From Oscheius sp. JU75 (lineage: Eukaryota; Nematoda; Chromadorea; Rhabditida; Rhabditidae), in NCBI GenBank assembly GCA_037178855.1, contig JASJZC010000001.1:1922001-1986000 (forward strand): a DNA stretch of 64,000 bases, read 5' to 3'. Position numbers and translations under genes: made by a program. This document shows, in pieces, positions 1 to 10,567 of this stretch. Position 1 is the first letter of the stretch; every line of letters starts with the position of its first letter. The notes under the pieces were generated by a model, which saw only the letters and a list, made by a program, of their open reading frames with translations, was not told the origin of the DNA and searched no databases.

Positions 1-138
1 GTTAGTTCGTCCGACGTTGCAGCTGACCATTCTGCTATAACTGTGAGCACGGCAGCACTGGTCCCGCTTCCTCCCGATACGTCCACAGACTTCGTTGCAT
101 GGGCCAACGCGGTCGGCAGCAGCCATCGGAATCACTGA
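1..138 (+). CDS. Possible 3' end of a gene entering from the left edge
   Basis: Frame 1 is open from the first base to a TGA at 136-138 and encodes about 45 residues rich in Ser, Ala and Thr with no recognisable domain. It could be the last exon of a gene lying mostly outside the window, or a chance open frame. No AATAAA signal was noticed close downstream. Confidence is low because the stretch is short and unsupported by a motif. Confidence 0.2.
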   Translation, partial: VSSSDVAADHSAITVSTAALVPLPPDTSTDFVAWANAVGSSHRNH

Positions 139-620
139 ATAGTATACTCCCCGTCGAACTTTGCGAACTCGCTGATCATAGCAATGGAGAGAAGGAGAAG
201 GAAGGGAAAGAAGAACTTCATGGTGTTGGATCGACCGTCGGATGGTGCGTTCACTCTTACTTTTATACTCTCCAATGTTGTTTTGCAGAGGTCTGTTTCA
301 TTGCTAACTTATTTTTTTCCTTTTTTGTCCTTTTTCCGTAACGGAGAACATGATCTCTGAAAGATAATATAACCTCGATTCCTAAAAGTATCGATGCAAT
401 CTCTATGTCTCTCCGTCTACCTTGCAAAACAAGTATCGCACAGCTGTTTTTTTAAACATTTCACAAGGTTATATTCTCCTCTAAACATTAGAGAATGCAA
501 CAACAAATCCCCTGATATCCCCTCAGTAGGCAGAACCATCGCTTCTCCCAATCCAACAGGAGCACATAATTTGGAAGAATTGGTCCTTTTATGTGTAAAG
601 AAAATTCTAATGTTTGTATT
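139..620. other. No gene seen
   Basis: AT-rich sequence with short open frames only, and no exon pattern or domain. Confidence 0.5.
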
Positions 621-765
621 TTGTTGCCTTCCCTAAAAGGGAAAGCTGTTCCAAAATATCTTTCAACCTCTACCAAAGCAGGGTCGGAAGCATTTGAATA
701 CCTCAAACTTGGGTAATTAAACCGACGATTCTGCCCGCTGCTGGGATATCGGGTTGTCTGGAATG
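621..765 (-). repeat. Interspersed repeat, copy A
   Basis: First copy of a family whose core runs from TTTAATTACCCAAGTTTGAG to a terminal hairpin (GCCTTCCC, short loop, GGGAAGGC). This copy is in reverse orientation and forms an inverted pair with copy B (1031-1183). A and B also share an upstream stretch containing CAGCAGCGGGCAGAAT, which the other copies lack. Confidence 0.8.
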
Positions 766-1030
766 GCAGATAGAGTGGCAAAGGCAGTGAAATCCTGTGT
801 CACAGACGGAGTGAAACTCGGTGAAAAGCATCATGACTCAAAATGATCTATTCATCCGTTGAAGTTTATTTTTTCGAAGTCTCTTTGGACTACTGTGACC
901 CAATAGAAACAGTTTTTATCTAACAAATACCTCTTAATGCAAGAAAAGATGCCTAAATAGTCTTGTCAGTCAGCTACCTGTTCCTTTGCGTTTCTGACCC
1001 AGACACTTCCAATCTCCACCGTTCCATCTC

Positions 1031-1183
1031 CCCTTCCAGACAACCTGATTTGCCAGCAGCGGGCAGAATCGTCGGTTTAATTACCCAAGTTTGAGGTATT
1101 CAAATGCTTCTGACCCTGCGAATGTAGAGGTTGAAAGAAATTTTGGAACAGCCTTCCCTTTACTGGGAAGGCAACAAGCAGTT
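1031..1183 (+). repeat. Interspersed repeat, copy B
   Basis: Forward copy. It shares the core, the terminal hairpin and the extra upstream block with copy A. About 265 bases separate the two arms, which could fold into a large stem-loop or be the ends of a small non-autonomous element. Confidence 0.8.
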
Positions 1184-1708
1184 TTTATGTCGAGGTAGAA
1201 AAAACGAAAAGAGGTTTTTTAACAGAAGAAGTTTCTTCCAGTTTTGCCTACATCGCTCATATACTTTGAGGCGAGGTAATCTCTCTCATACTTGGTAGTC
1301 AAAAGAGTTTCTACCCGTACTCCCTCAGTAGTCAGACAGATTCAGACTTCTACAGTCTCGCTAGCAGAATAGAATAGATATCATCTTGGCTATTGGAGCA
1401 AACCTCTCCCGTACGGTCTCGTCACACCCGTATAGGCTTGGTAGGAACACTTGTTACCAATAAGTTTGTATCTTTTTGGCCCGCAGCTTCTATTTTTACT
1501 CGACAAGCCAAAAGAATATCGAAAACATCCGTTATGAGACCTGTCATATTTCTGTTTTCCATGATGACTAACCGTTAGTCAGGCCATTGTTCAGCTCCTT
1601 GGCACGTCATTGCTCTCTTTAATCTTAGCTCTAAGTAAACAGGACCCGGTTGTTTTTTGTTTTTCTTCCGTGCTATGACTGGACCCTGGACTGTTTGACC
1701 AGATTTAC

Positions 1709-1716
1709 TATAAAAC
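1709..1716 (+). promoter_or_regulatory. TATA-like box of the defensin-like gene
   Basis: CTATAAAA lies about 50 bases upstream of the start codon at 1766. The spacing suits a core promoter with a very short leader. Confidence 0.4.
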
Positions 1717-1765
1717 TAGACATGATCCCCCCAAAAAATTAGGCTTCATTGCTGCTCTCTCAAAT

Positions 1766-2010
1766 ATGTTCTCTCGTGTTCTCTTCCTCTTCTTCGTTCT
1801 GGCCATGGCTATGGTCGCTGTCTCTGAGGCTGTCAGCTGTCAAGCACAGGGATACCCTGGGAGACATGGATACTGTAGGTTGTCTTAAGTCAAGAGTGTA
1901 GAATCGAAATTTTAGGTCGTAATGGCGCCTGTCCTCAGGAAGAGGATTCGGTATTCTGGGACACTGGCTGTCGCTCCGGACAGCATTGCTGCATTCCTGA
2001 GGGAAAATAA
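1766..2010 (+). CDS. Small secreted six-cysteine (beta-defensin-like) peptide
   Basis: Two exons, 1766-1874 and 1916-2010, are joined by a 41-base intron and encode 67 residues. The N-terminus is a strong signal peptide (about residues 1-21: a hydrophobic Phe/Leu/Val/Ala run ending in small residues). The mature part has six cysteines spaced C-x11-C-x4-C-x12-C-x5-CC, with Gly just before the fourth. That arrangement, including the adjacent last pair, resembles vertebrate beta-defensins and mollusc big defensins. The cysteine pattern is seen; membership of a defensin family and an antimicrobial role are inference. The intron choice restores a frame that otherwise hits TAA. AATAAA follows the stop by about 20 bases. 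A decayed second copy lies at 2978-3098. It could also be another class of disulfide-rich secreted peptide. Confidence 0.7.
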
Positions 2011-2048
2011 GAAACTGATACTGTGCTCTTGGTAATAAACATTCATTG

Positions 2049-2268
2049 TAACTGATAGGTGGTAGAAAAAGGACGGTAACAGTTCTTCTGCTGTCCGTTT
2101 CTCCTGGCCTCTACCGTACCATCTCGTCTCTCAGCCATTTATATCACAAAAGAAGAAACATAATGATTGGTTTAATTACCCAAGTTTGAGGTATTCAAAT
2201 GCTTTCGACCCTGCTTTGGTAGAGGTTGAAAGAAATTTTGAACAGCCTTCCCGGTAAAAGGAAGGCAA
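2049..2268 (+). repeat. Interspersed repeat, copy C with long upstream part
   Basis: The core at 2169-2268 is preceded by about 120 bases also found in copy E (GATAGGTGGTAGA..., ...CTCTACCGTACCATCTCGTC). In both cases the block directly follows the defensin-like exon, so gene and repeat were probably duplicated together. The terminal hairpin is slightly degraded here. Confidence 0.75.
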
Positions 2269-2270
2269 AG

Positions 2271-2495
2271 CGTGAATATTGTAGGTTCAGTCCTACTCCT
2301 ATCGCGTCCGATAGCATCGCTTCAAATTCTGAAATAAGCTTCCGGTCTGACAGATGAATCAGTTCATTCTCAAGCTCTCTCCTAAAGATGTTCGGTCTCA
2401 ATCCTCTCGCCAGCTCCTTCTAGCCTCAGGACCCTCAACCACATCAGAATGTCAAGACACCCTTCGAGGCATCGCTCAATGCCTATTCCTTTCTT
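2271..2495 (+). pseudogene. Truncated copy of the 8071 gene family
   Basis: This stretch is close to 7941-8185, which is the leader and first part of exon 1 of the intact gene at 8071. ATG is at 2388. An in-frame TAG interrupts the frame after about 11 codons, and similarity stops at 2495, where repeat copy D begins. It is therefore a 5' fragment. It sits exactly between repeat copies C and D, suggesting it was carried or inserted with them. Confidence 0.75.
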
Positions 2496-2655
2496 GCCGT
2501 GCCATCTCTCCTCTCAGCTCTTCCTATGTCCCAAGAGCGAACGATAGTGTCGGTTTAATTACCCAAGTTTGAGGTATTCAAATGCTTCCGACCCTGCATT
2601 GGTAGAGGTTGAAAGAAATTTTGGAACAGCCTTTCCGGTAAAGGGAAGGCAACAA
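2496..2655 (+). repeat. Interspersed repeat, copy D
   Basis: The core at 2550-2655 has the terminal hairpin GCCTTTCC/GGGAAGGC. Its upstream part (GCCGTGCCATCTCTCCTCTCAG) is related to that of copies C, E and G. Confidence 0.8.
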
Positions 2656-2977
2656 GCAGTTCTCGAGACTAGGACCTGGGGAAGTCCCGAGTAACCCAAG
2701 TTCGACCATTCAGTCTCCAGCCTCGAGGGCCGCATCAAGCTGCGGTAGTAGCTCATCGAAGAGACAGCGAATCAAGTAGTAGAGACTGTAGGTGGCGTCT
2801 TGTGATGGGAGAAGTAGGGTGAGAAAGTCCTAAAACAATGGGTATGTCTTTGTGAATAGCCTACCGTCTCTCTGCATCTACCTGTCAACTTTCTCTATGC
2901 ATACATTTTCCAGGTGGCCTACTTCCTCTGTGTGGAAAAGATGACCGTCGTAAGGATCCTGTATCTACTGTGTGGAT

Positions 2978-3098
2978 GGAAGGCGCCTGTCCTCTGAGGG
3001 AGAATTCGGTCTTTTGGGACATTGGCTGTCGCTCCTGACAGAATTGCTGCAATCCGGAGGGAAAAAAGGAACTGTGATACAGTACTCTTGGTAATAAA
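2978..3098 (+). pseudogene. Decayed copy of the defensin-like peptide, exon 2
   Basis: This matches exon 2 of the peptide gene at 1766 through the stop region and on to the GTAATAAA tail. One codon of the mature part (Gly in the intact copy) is TGA here, upstream of the final cysteine pair. The signal-peptide exon is not recognisable upstream. It is read as a tandem duplicate that lost function. Repeat copy E lies downstream, in the same order as for the intact gene. Confidence 0.75.
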
Positions 3099-3419
3099 AA
3101 ATACAATTTAACTAATATATAGCTTCACAGTCGTTTGATCTTCAGTTCTAGTCGAGCTACCACAAACTGAGCGAGATCCCCACCCATGCTGCTTTTCCCC
3201 TCACCACTGACTTGTCAACTAAATCCTCAACAATTCTTGATTTGCCATTTTTGCTTCGTGGCCTCGGACAAACAAACAGACAAACAGAATTTTTAAATCA
3301 TTTAAAGATCGGCCATACTTTTTCGAATTCCTACTGTCTTCAACTTTAGTTCCTTGTTTAGCATTAAGAAACGAGGTACGTTTGAGTAGGGAAAGTGCTC
3401 CTAAATTTAACAGAAAAAA

Positions 3420-3658
3420 ATTAATTTAACTGATAGATGGTAGAGAAAGCACGGTGACGGTTCTGCTGTTGTCTCCGACACAGATTCTCTTGGCCTCTGC
3501 CGTACCATCTCGTCTCCCAGCCATTCATATCACACAGGAAGGGACATAATCGTTGGTTTAATTACCCAAGTTTGAGGTATTCAAATGCTTCCGACCCTGC
3601 TTTGGTAGAGGTTGAAAGAAATTTTGGAACAGCCTTCCCTTTACCGGGAAGGCAACAA
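3420..3658 (+). repeat. Interspersed repeat, copy E with long upstream part
   Basis: Same extended form as copy C. The core is at 3554-3658 and ends in a perfect GCCTTCCC/GGGAAGGC hairpin. About 318 bases (3105-3422) separate it from the pseudogene tail. In copy C the equivalent parts are contiguous. Confidence 0.8.
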
Positions 3659-5069
3659 TCAAAGTGTTTTGCGCTCACTATCTCACCAATGCCGGAAGGG
3701 CCGGCAGAAACACTCTAGGCCAGAAATAGAGGAATAGCGTTACCCTCTTTTTCCCTCTTTGAATCGTCTTTTTACAGCGAACAACCTGCTTCGGCCAAAA
3801 GAGATGAAGGTGCCGCTCTGCTTCGACAACGCCTTTTTGAAGGTTTGTTCCGTTTTCTGTATCGAAATCCATCTTTTCCCAACACAGTCGTTCGAAATGT
3901 CCCAAATGTAACGTTCTGTGACGACTCTTGGGAACATCTTCTTACCCATCAATGTTCTTTACCGTATTGATGAATTTCTTATAGAGGGGTAGAAAAGACT
4001 CCGTACATTCAGACGTCACACAGACAGTGTAGGAAACTTTGAGCTAGCACCTGTAAGGTCGTTGAGAGAAAACCGTACTAGTAGTTCTCATGTAGTCGTT
4101 TTTAACTCATATGGTTCGTAGACCAAAACAGTTTTAGCCAGATTCTTCCGAAATTGTTTACACTAATAGAGAAAATTACTGTGCCTTCGCTTTTGACAAA
4201 TGGCTAGAATTCTTCTCTTGGTCTTATAGTTGATTTGAGAGATTGTCCTTAAACTTCTTTAGAAAGAAACGCGAGAAAGAGGGATGAAAGGAATAGTCCA
4301 TTGATTCAAGAACGGATTCTAGACAATGTTCCTAAAAAAAACTCCTTGCTTCCCGTCTCTAAAGTACACCCTCGCCGCCTACTGATATCGACCGGTCTGA
4401 ACTCTTTCTCCCCATCATTCCAAGGTATAGTCAACGCTCACTATGACTCTGATTCAGCGCCAGCACCACAGCCACCTTATCGTCTCATAGAGACTCCTAC
4501 TTGGTGGCCGTAAGTATGATAGCATTTGGCCGTGTGTTCGTTCTCGCACCCTTACCACATTTTCTCTCCACGCCCAGTCACAAGCCGCTTTTTTACTAAT
4601 TTGCAAGAGGCGTCTGCGACACAAGTCAACTTTAATCCGGAATAACACTTGACAAAGTTTGCGGCCTTTTCTGTCAAGTATTACCCCAGATTAAAATTGA
4701 CAAGACAAGTCAGAACAGTTCAAGTTACAAAAATAGCACTGACAGTGTGAGTCGCTCCGCGCTCATCTCGCGAACCTTGGCATTCGAATAAAAATGTCTG
4801 AAACATGTGTTTTACGGTTAGGTCGGGGCGTAGATCAACATTTTCTTGAAGTTATACATAGGAGCTCAAAATAATCGTTTCTTCCTTCTGTCTGTCTTTT
4901 CTTCCATCCAGCAAAAACCATCCCACTTTTGCAGCCTCATGTGTTCGCCCTTTGTATCCTTTTCTCTTTCTTTTCTTTCTGTTTCTCTTACCTTGCAGTA
5001 TTGTCAGTTATCTATTAGTCATCCTTTTCCTCGTAGCCACACTTATCTTTCAGCTCGCAATCGGACTCA
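3659..5069. other. No gene seen
   Basis: Open frames here are short and overlap on both strands, with no domain. Pyrimidine-rich tracts from 4880 to 5050 precede the PARP gene and include a possible acceptor (ATCTTTCAG) at about 5052, compatible with trans-splicing or an upstream non-coding exon. Confidence 0.5.
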
Positions 5070-6854
5070 ATGCGCCCAAATCAGCCTGTGGACTCCAAAT
5101 GTAAACAGAAAATTAACGAGGCTCACGTCTACGAGGAAGGAAGTCTTATCTGGGGCTCAATGCTTAATCAGACGAATGTTGACAAGAACAACAACAAGTT
5201 CTACATTTTGCAGCTGCTGAAGGACAACAATTCCAATAATTTCAAGTACTTTCTTTGTTGATACCTCATCAAAATGCAATAATTTAGCGTGTGGTTCCGA
5301 TGGGGACGTGTAGGCTACACTGGCCGGGAGGGTATACTCAAGCCCTTTGGTGGAGATCTCGAAGGTGCCAAGGACTGCTTCACGAAAAAGTTCCACGAGA
5401 AGACCGGGAATGTCTGGGCCGATAAGGACAACTTCGAGACCTTGCCGTGCAAGTATACTTTAATCCATGTGGGTTTTGGCATTTTTTTTAATTTTAAAAG
5501 TTGTTATTTCGTCTAATTCTTGTGTTGGCAGGATCACGGAGTGTGTTTTCAGATGGACTACAGTCAAAAAACATCGCCTCCGCCTGAATCGAAGCTGGAC
5601 AGGCGGACTCAGGGACTCTTGGAACTGATCTGCGACATCGAAGCCATGGAACAGACGGCTAAGGAGCTCGAATTCGACTTTAAACTTTCCCCACTCGGAA
5701 AGCTAACCAAACTTCAAATTGCCGAAGGTTATCGTATTCTGGGAGAGTTGGAGAAGCAGATTCGGGACGAGAAGTTCGGTGAAGGGTTCGTCCATCTCGT
5801 GAACGAGTACTACACGAAGATTCCGCACAATTTCGGCTTTCGGCAAAAGCCGCCGCTCATCAAAACTGTCGAAATGCTCAAAAACGAGACTGATCTGCTT
5901 CAGGTCTTGGAGGGTATCGAGATTGCCGTCAAGAGTATCGGAGAGGCCAAGAACACTGGAGAAAAGTAAGTTTATTAATCTTTTCTGGCACTAAAACAAG
6001 AAAATTAGGCTCAGTACAATCGACAAATGCTACAAGGACTTGCATTGCGATGTCTCGCCTGTGGAGAAGGGATCCAGCGATCACCAGGTAAGCATACTCT
6101 ATGCTTCTTGTCAAGAATTTCCTGATAATTTGATCAGGAATAGGTCCACTTTGGTCGTTTCCAAAGTGTTTTCAATTTAATCTATTTGTTTAAACTTTTT
6201 CTGTTTCCAAAACTACATTTTCCAGATGATCGAAAAATACATGAAACTAACTCACGGAGACACGCATAAGTACTCAATGAAGATCACAAACATCTACCAG
6301 ATCGAGCGTCATACCGAGACAGAGCGCTTCAAGAAGGATACAGGAAATAGGTACTTTTCTTCAATAAACTCGTTGAACAATCAATTTCCAGAATGCTGTT
6401 GTGGCATGGATCGCGTACGACCAACTTCTACGGGATCCTCAGCCAGGGTCTGCGTATCGCGCCGCCAGAGGCCCCGGCCAGTGGATATATGTTTGGAAAG
6501 GGCATATACTTCGCGGACATGGCAAGCAAGTCTGGAAATTACTGTTTCCCAGCTCCCGGAAAGCCCGGTCTTCTTCTACTTTGCGAGGTCGCCCTGGGCG
6601 AGTCGAATGAGCTCTACGAGTCCGATTATGACGCAGATAAGTTGCCGGCTGGAAAGCACAGCACGAAGGGCATCGGAAATACTTATCCCAACGAAAAGGG
6701 ATACTTTGAACTGTTTGTTGCAGTCTACTCCTCCAGAATAAAAATATTTAGGGAAGACGGAACGGTAGTTCCTTGTGGCGAGCCGACGCAGTCGACCGCC
6801 AACTCTTCTCTTCTCTACTGGGTCTCTTTTTTCTCTATGTTGGGAGGGACTTGA
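5070..6854 (+). CDS. PARP2/3-like poly(ADP-ribose) polymerase, C-terminus lost
   Basis: Six exons: 5070-5245, 5288-5468, 5553-5965, 6009-6087, 6226-6350 and 6392-6854 (478 codons). In order they encode a WGR DNA-binding domain ([10 protein letters not shown], about residues 55-75), an alpha-helical PARP regulatory domain (about 125-255) and the ADP-ribosyltransferase fold. The NAD-binding His is in LLWHGSRTT and the Tyr in GKGIYFADM. There are no zinc fingers, as in PARP2/3, which modify proteins at DNA breaks in the nucleus. The frame runs to SSLLY, where the conserved NEYIVY segment with the catalytic Glu should follow, but instead gives about 10 unrelated residues and a stop. No exon encoding EYIVY was seen downstream. 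A decayed gene on the opposite strand begins exactly there. It is either a rearranged allele or a catalytically impaired protein. The start could lie further upstream. Confidence 0.85.
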
Positions 6855-7950
6855 GCACTTGGGTTAACCACAGAAGGAGTCGGCTTTCAGTTTTGGAAGG
6901 AGTTTGACTAGCTGAGTGGATAAAGACAAAGTCGGTTTTCCATCTTTCGGGATCATTGTTCTCTTCACAGTCTGGAACTGTAGAAGGAGTGATCGAGACT
7001 AAGAGGACCTGAAGTCGTTTTCTTTGATTCTGTGAGTGCGGAAGCGGACATGGACACAGTTCCATATACACTGCTAGATTCATTGGATTGAGTTGAAGTC
7101 GCGATCGAAGAAGACTGCGAAAGAAGACTCCCAGGAGCTGTTTGTAGATTGACTCCAACTGTAGAAGTGACAGTTCTGCTGGAGATAGTACCTTCTCGGA
7201 TTTCAGGCATACACTGAATTGCTCTCTGGTATGGAGACGCCGCCTATCAGAAGCAGTCACAGTAGCTTCAGAGGTTACAGTAGTTGAAGAGGATTCAGGG
7301 GGTTCAGAGACAGTCTCTGTGCTCATTGAATTACAGGGAAATTCATCACAGATTCTGCTGAGCCTTCATCGATTGAAATAGTTTTGTCGTTAGTGAGTTC
7401 AACTGTCACTGTGTAGTCTACATTAACATCAGTTGTTGTATGCTGCAGTTGTGACTGAATTTTCGTGGTTTCTGGCTGTTCCGTTTTCATGGTCAGGTTG
7501 GAGCGAAGTTCCACTGGCTGTGGGTGTTTTACCATCGTCAAAGTTGGGTGTCGATGTTGAAGGAGAAGGTACAGAACTCTCAGTTCTAGTAACGGGGACT
7601 GGTACTGTATTTTTTCCGTTGTCTGTGAAACTGTAGACTCTGTCAAAGTCTCTCCGATTGTTGAAGAGTCGTCAGAGGCATCGGACTGCTTTCCACTGTG
7701 GATTGCGGGGTTGTGACAGTGAAAATCGTAAACAAAGTACTGGAGGAACTCGCTCTGACTGCAGAAGTCGGAAGAGAACTTCCTACTCTGGAGAAGACGA
7801 TGTCGGAATCTCTTCGGAGGGTTGGGAAACTGTAAAAGGCTCCGAAGAGCTTAGTTCTGTTTCAGTCGTTCCATCGGGAGCATGGGCATCGGCACTATTA
7901 CGAGGATATTACAAAGCTTGTGTCAATCTGAGCATGAAAAGCGTGAACAT
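6841..7950 (-). pseudogene. Decayed Ser/Thr-rich (mucin-like) gene
   Basis: Read on the minus strand, successive pieces in different frames are all rich in Ser, Thr, Val and Pro (for example TVTTPQSTVESSPM and SVPSPSTSTPNFDDG). Each ends at a stop or frameshift and resumes in another frame. This is the pattern of an eroded secreted or surface Ser/Thr-rich protein rather than random sequence. No signal peptide was identified. Exon boundaries cannot be fixed. Confidence 0.4.
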
Positions 7951-8070
7951 TCCTAGGTCTAGGTTCAGTCCTACCCCCACAGTTTCGCGTCCGAAAGCAT
8001 CGCTTCAAATTCAGAAATAAGCTTCCGGTCTGACAGATAAGTCAGTTCATTATCCAGCTCTCCTCTCAAG

Positions 8071-8709
8071 ATGTTCGCTCTCAATCCTCTCGCCTGCTCC
8101 TTCTACCCGCAGGACTCTCAACCTGATCAGGATGTCAAAGCACCCTTCGAGGCATCGCTCAATGCCTATTCCTTCTTTGGAATCCATGGAGTCATGGAGA
8201 GTCAGGAGCAAGGATTGGAAGCTGTGTATGAGGAGGAAGAAGTGTCGTATGTGAAGGAACAAGAGAGCATAGAACAGAAAAAGAGACAGGAGAAAGCCAG
8301 ACGAATTGTGAGTATTTTTTTGGTAAAAAATCAAGAGACGAAGTGAGAGACAGTAGATAGAGTCTGGTCCTATATCTTGTCTGATGGTGACTCCTTTGTC
8401 CTCCGTCCCGGTTGATCAAGGCTGATTAAGCCTAGTTCAGGACCTGATCAGAGCTCTGGATCTCTCTAATTGGCTGTCACTCTGTCGTTCATTCCTGTCA
8501 ATTTCTGTCACTCATCTACCCATTTTCAGGCTCTCTGGAACTCCAAATACGCCAAGAAGTATGAAGGAGAAGATCGGGTCAAGAAGGTCAAACCAGTCAG
8601 TACTCTCGTCCCAGTAGCCAGAAGTCTTCCTATCCAGCCAGTGATGGTGCTGCCAGTAGTGATCCAGCCAGTCATCATAATTATTCCTGTATCAGTTATC
8701 TTTATCTAA
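8071..8709 (+). CDS. Small protein of an unrecognised local family
   Basis: Exons 8071-8307 and 8530-8709 encode 138 residues. The N-terminal part carries PFEASLNAYSFFG. The middle is an acidic/basic, probably coiled-coil segment rich in Glu, Lys and Arg (about 50-78). Exon 2 starts ALWNSKYAKKYEGEDRV and ends in a long Val/Ile/Pro hydrophobic tail (about 105-138) that could anchor in a membrane. I do not recognise a domain. A truncated copy (2271-2495) and an older full-length copy on the opposite strand (40586-41292) share both exons or the leader, so it is a dispersed, duplicating family. The leader AGTCAGTTCATT...TCTCAAG before ATG is also conserved among copies. Confidence 0.65.
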
Positions 8710-9513
8710 GATGTATACCTATTGTGATTTTCTCACGTTTATAAAAATTTAAATTGGAACTGGTTGAGTATTTCCACTCCTCTGATGCTCATTGGACCCG
8801 TTAATCACAACTCCTTTCCATCAGTGTTCTCTGGTGGCGCCTTGGGAGGGCATGGGAAACTACAAAGACGCGCAAATACCTCACATATACTCTGAACGGA
8901 CTGGATTGTTCCTTGTTTCTTGAGACTACAGTAATCACAATTCGGCGGCCTGATTACTTGGTTTGGACTTGTTCTATTGCCGTTTATGTGAGACAATATT
9001 GTGTGTCCAACTTACTCAGACTCAGCTACAAAATGGACATTTTATGACCCAGACTGATAACACACAGCTGGAAGACAGAGACAGAAAGGGAAACAGAGAG
9101 GCAGTGCCTTGTGGTTTCCCTCAACTTCCAGCTCCACTTTATACCAGCTTCCTGTCTCTCACCACTTCCGTCTCTCAGGAATAAACCCCAGACTGGCTTC
9201 TTTGTAACTTCAAGGCCCCCAGCCATCCTACGCCACCTTTTCTGATTGGAAGCATGACGACCAAAATGACATCTTTCTCTCCCATACCATTTCGACTTCA
9301 CAGAGTCCATTTATTCTGTTCGGATACAATGGCGCCACCCAACTTTACCCAGACTCTAGAAGAGACTGTCCCCATCAATGACTTTTACCTTCCTGACGCG
9401 AGAATGCTATAGTCTGTTTCCAACGAAAAGCGGCAGTGAGGCTATTACAAGTTTTTCGAAAACGAAAATTTGGGTCCTGTCACGATTTGCGCACCGACAA
9501 AAGCCAAATTTTC
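8710..9513. other. No gene seen
   Basis: Short frames only. A few CTCTCTGT-type tracts are present. No conserved domain or convincing splice structure. Confidence 0.5.
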
Positions 9514-9654
9514 TAGTATTTTTTTACTATATAATTATAAATCGCGTAGTGTAACGAAACTTTTTTTTCGACTCAGGCCCTATGGATAGTATATTTAGGT
9601 AGTACTCATCGAGTGTTATCGATGCATACCAAAATTATCACTAGCCGAGGTGCG
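9514..9654 (+). repeat. 140-base direct repeat, left copy
   Basis: Begins TTTTTACTATATAATTATAA and ends near AGCCGAGGTGCG. It matches 12692-12831 closely over its length. The two copies are about 3.2 kb apart in the same orientation and bracket the chemoreceptor gene and the Tc1 fragment. Confidence 0.8.
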
Positions 9655-10567
9655 CACATAACATAAATAGGAACAGTGAAGCTTTATATGAACCTGTTGA
9701 TTTTGAAAAGAAATAAGGAATGAGTTACTGCACGAAGAAAACGGTGAATGATTACCGTGAATCTACTCATCTTACACATTGTGTGAAACTTTTATGAGAA
9801 GGCTTTTTAGTTCGGAGTGCCCGTACCTTGCTTGACAGGCCTGATACATATAACTTTTTTTCAATTGTGACAATCCAACAAGCATTTTCTGTATGTCAAC
9901 TCCCAGTCATAGTGACTATCTGAAACACAAAAACATCAAAGGCGGATCCAGTGGGTAATTGTAAGAGGCTCGCGACTATTCGGAACGTTTAGTGAGAACT
10001 GTGAGGCCAGTTGAGTCTTTATACTTCTGTGAAGCACATAATATGAGAACCGATAGCAGATGAGATAGACCAGAAGTCTATCATGACGGGTCTTGCGGTT
10101 AAGGCGTCGAGATGATACGGGGGCGCCATTATTAAAAACTTCATATCTCGGACCAGGGAGGGATTAAGCGAATTCGGCAATATACCCCATTATACCCATG
10201 TTTAGAGCTATCGAATGGCACCTTGTTCGTTGCCAATGTCAAACTTTTTTTTGAGGAACTCATGTCGCAGATCGTAGGGTGGCAGGTCATCAAAAGTCCG
10301 GATCAAAACGAGCAGAGAATAAAGAATAAGAAGAAGGGAAGTGGTGTCTTGCATGGTGGTGGTAGAGGATTGAGTGAGCAACACGAGGTGCTATAACCAA
10401 CAGCTCGGCCGTTGTCGTGAACGAGGCAGGGGGCATATTTACAAAAAGCGAAAAGACTTGTTTACCAACCCAATAGTTCAGACTGGCTGGAGATGTCAGG
10501 GCTTATTCTTAAATGCATGGGATATCAATAAATAGTTCAATTTATTAAGCAAAGTAAGTTATTAACT
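9655..10567. other. No gene seen
   Basis: No coding signal found. Around 10090-10125 a stretch containing GCGGTTAAGGCGTCGAGA looks like the D-arm of a serine or leucine tRNA, without a matching 3' half. Confidence 0.45.

Noticed and set aside
6226-6741. 171-codon plus-strand frame overlapping the PARP exons
   Set aside because: It is the PARP exon 5 frame read through the intron into the wrong phase of exon 6.
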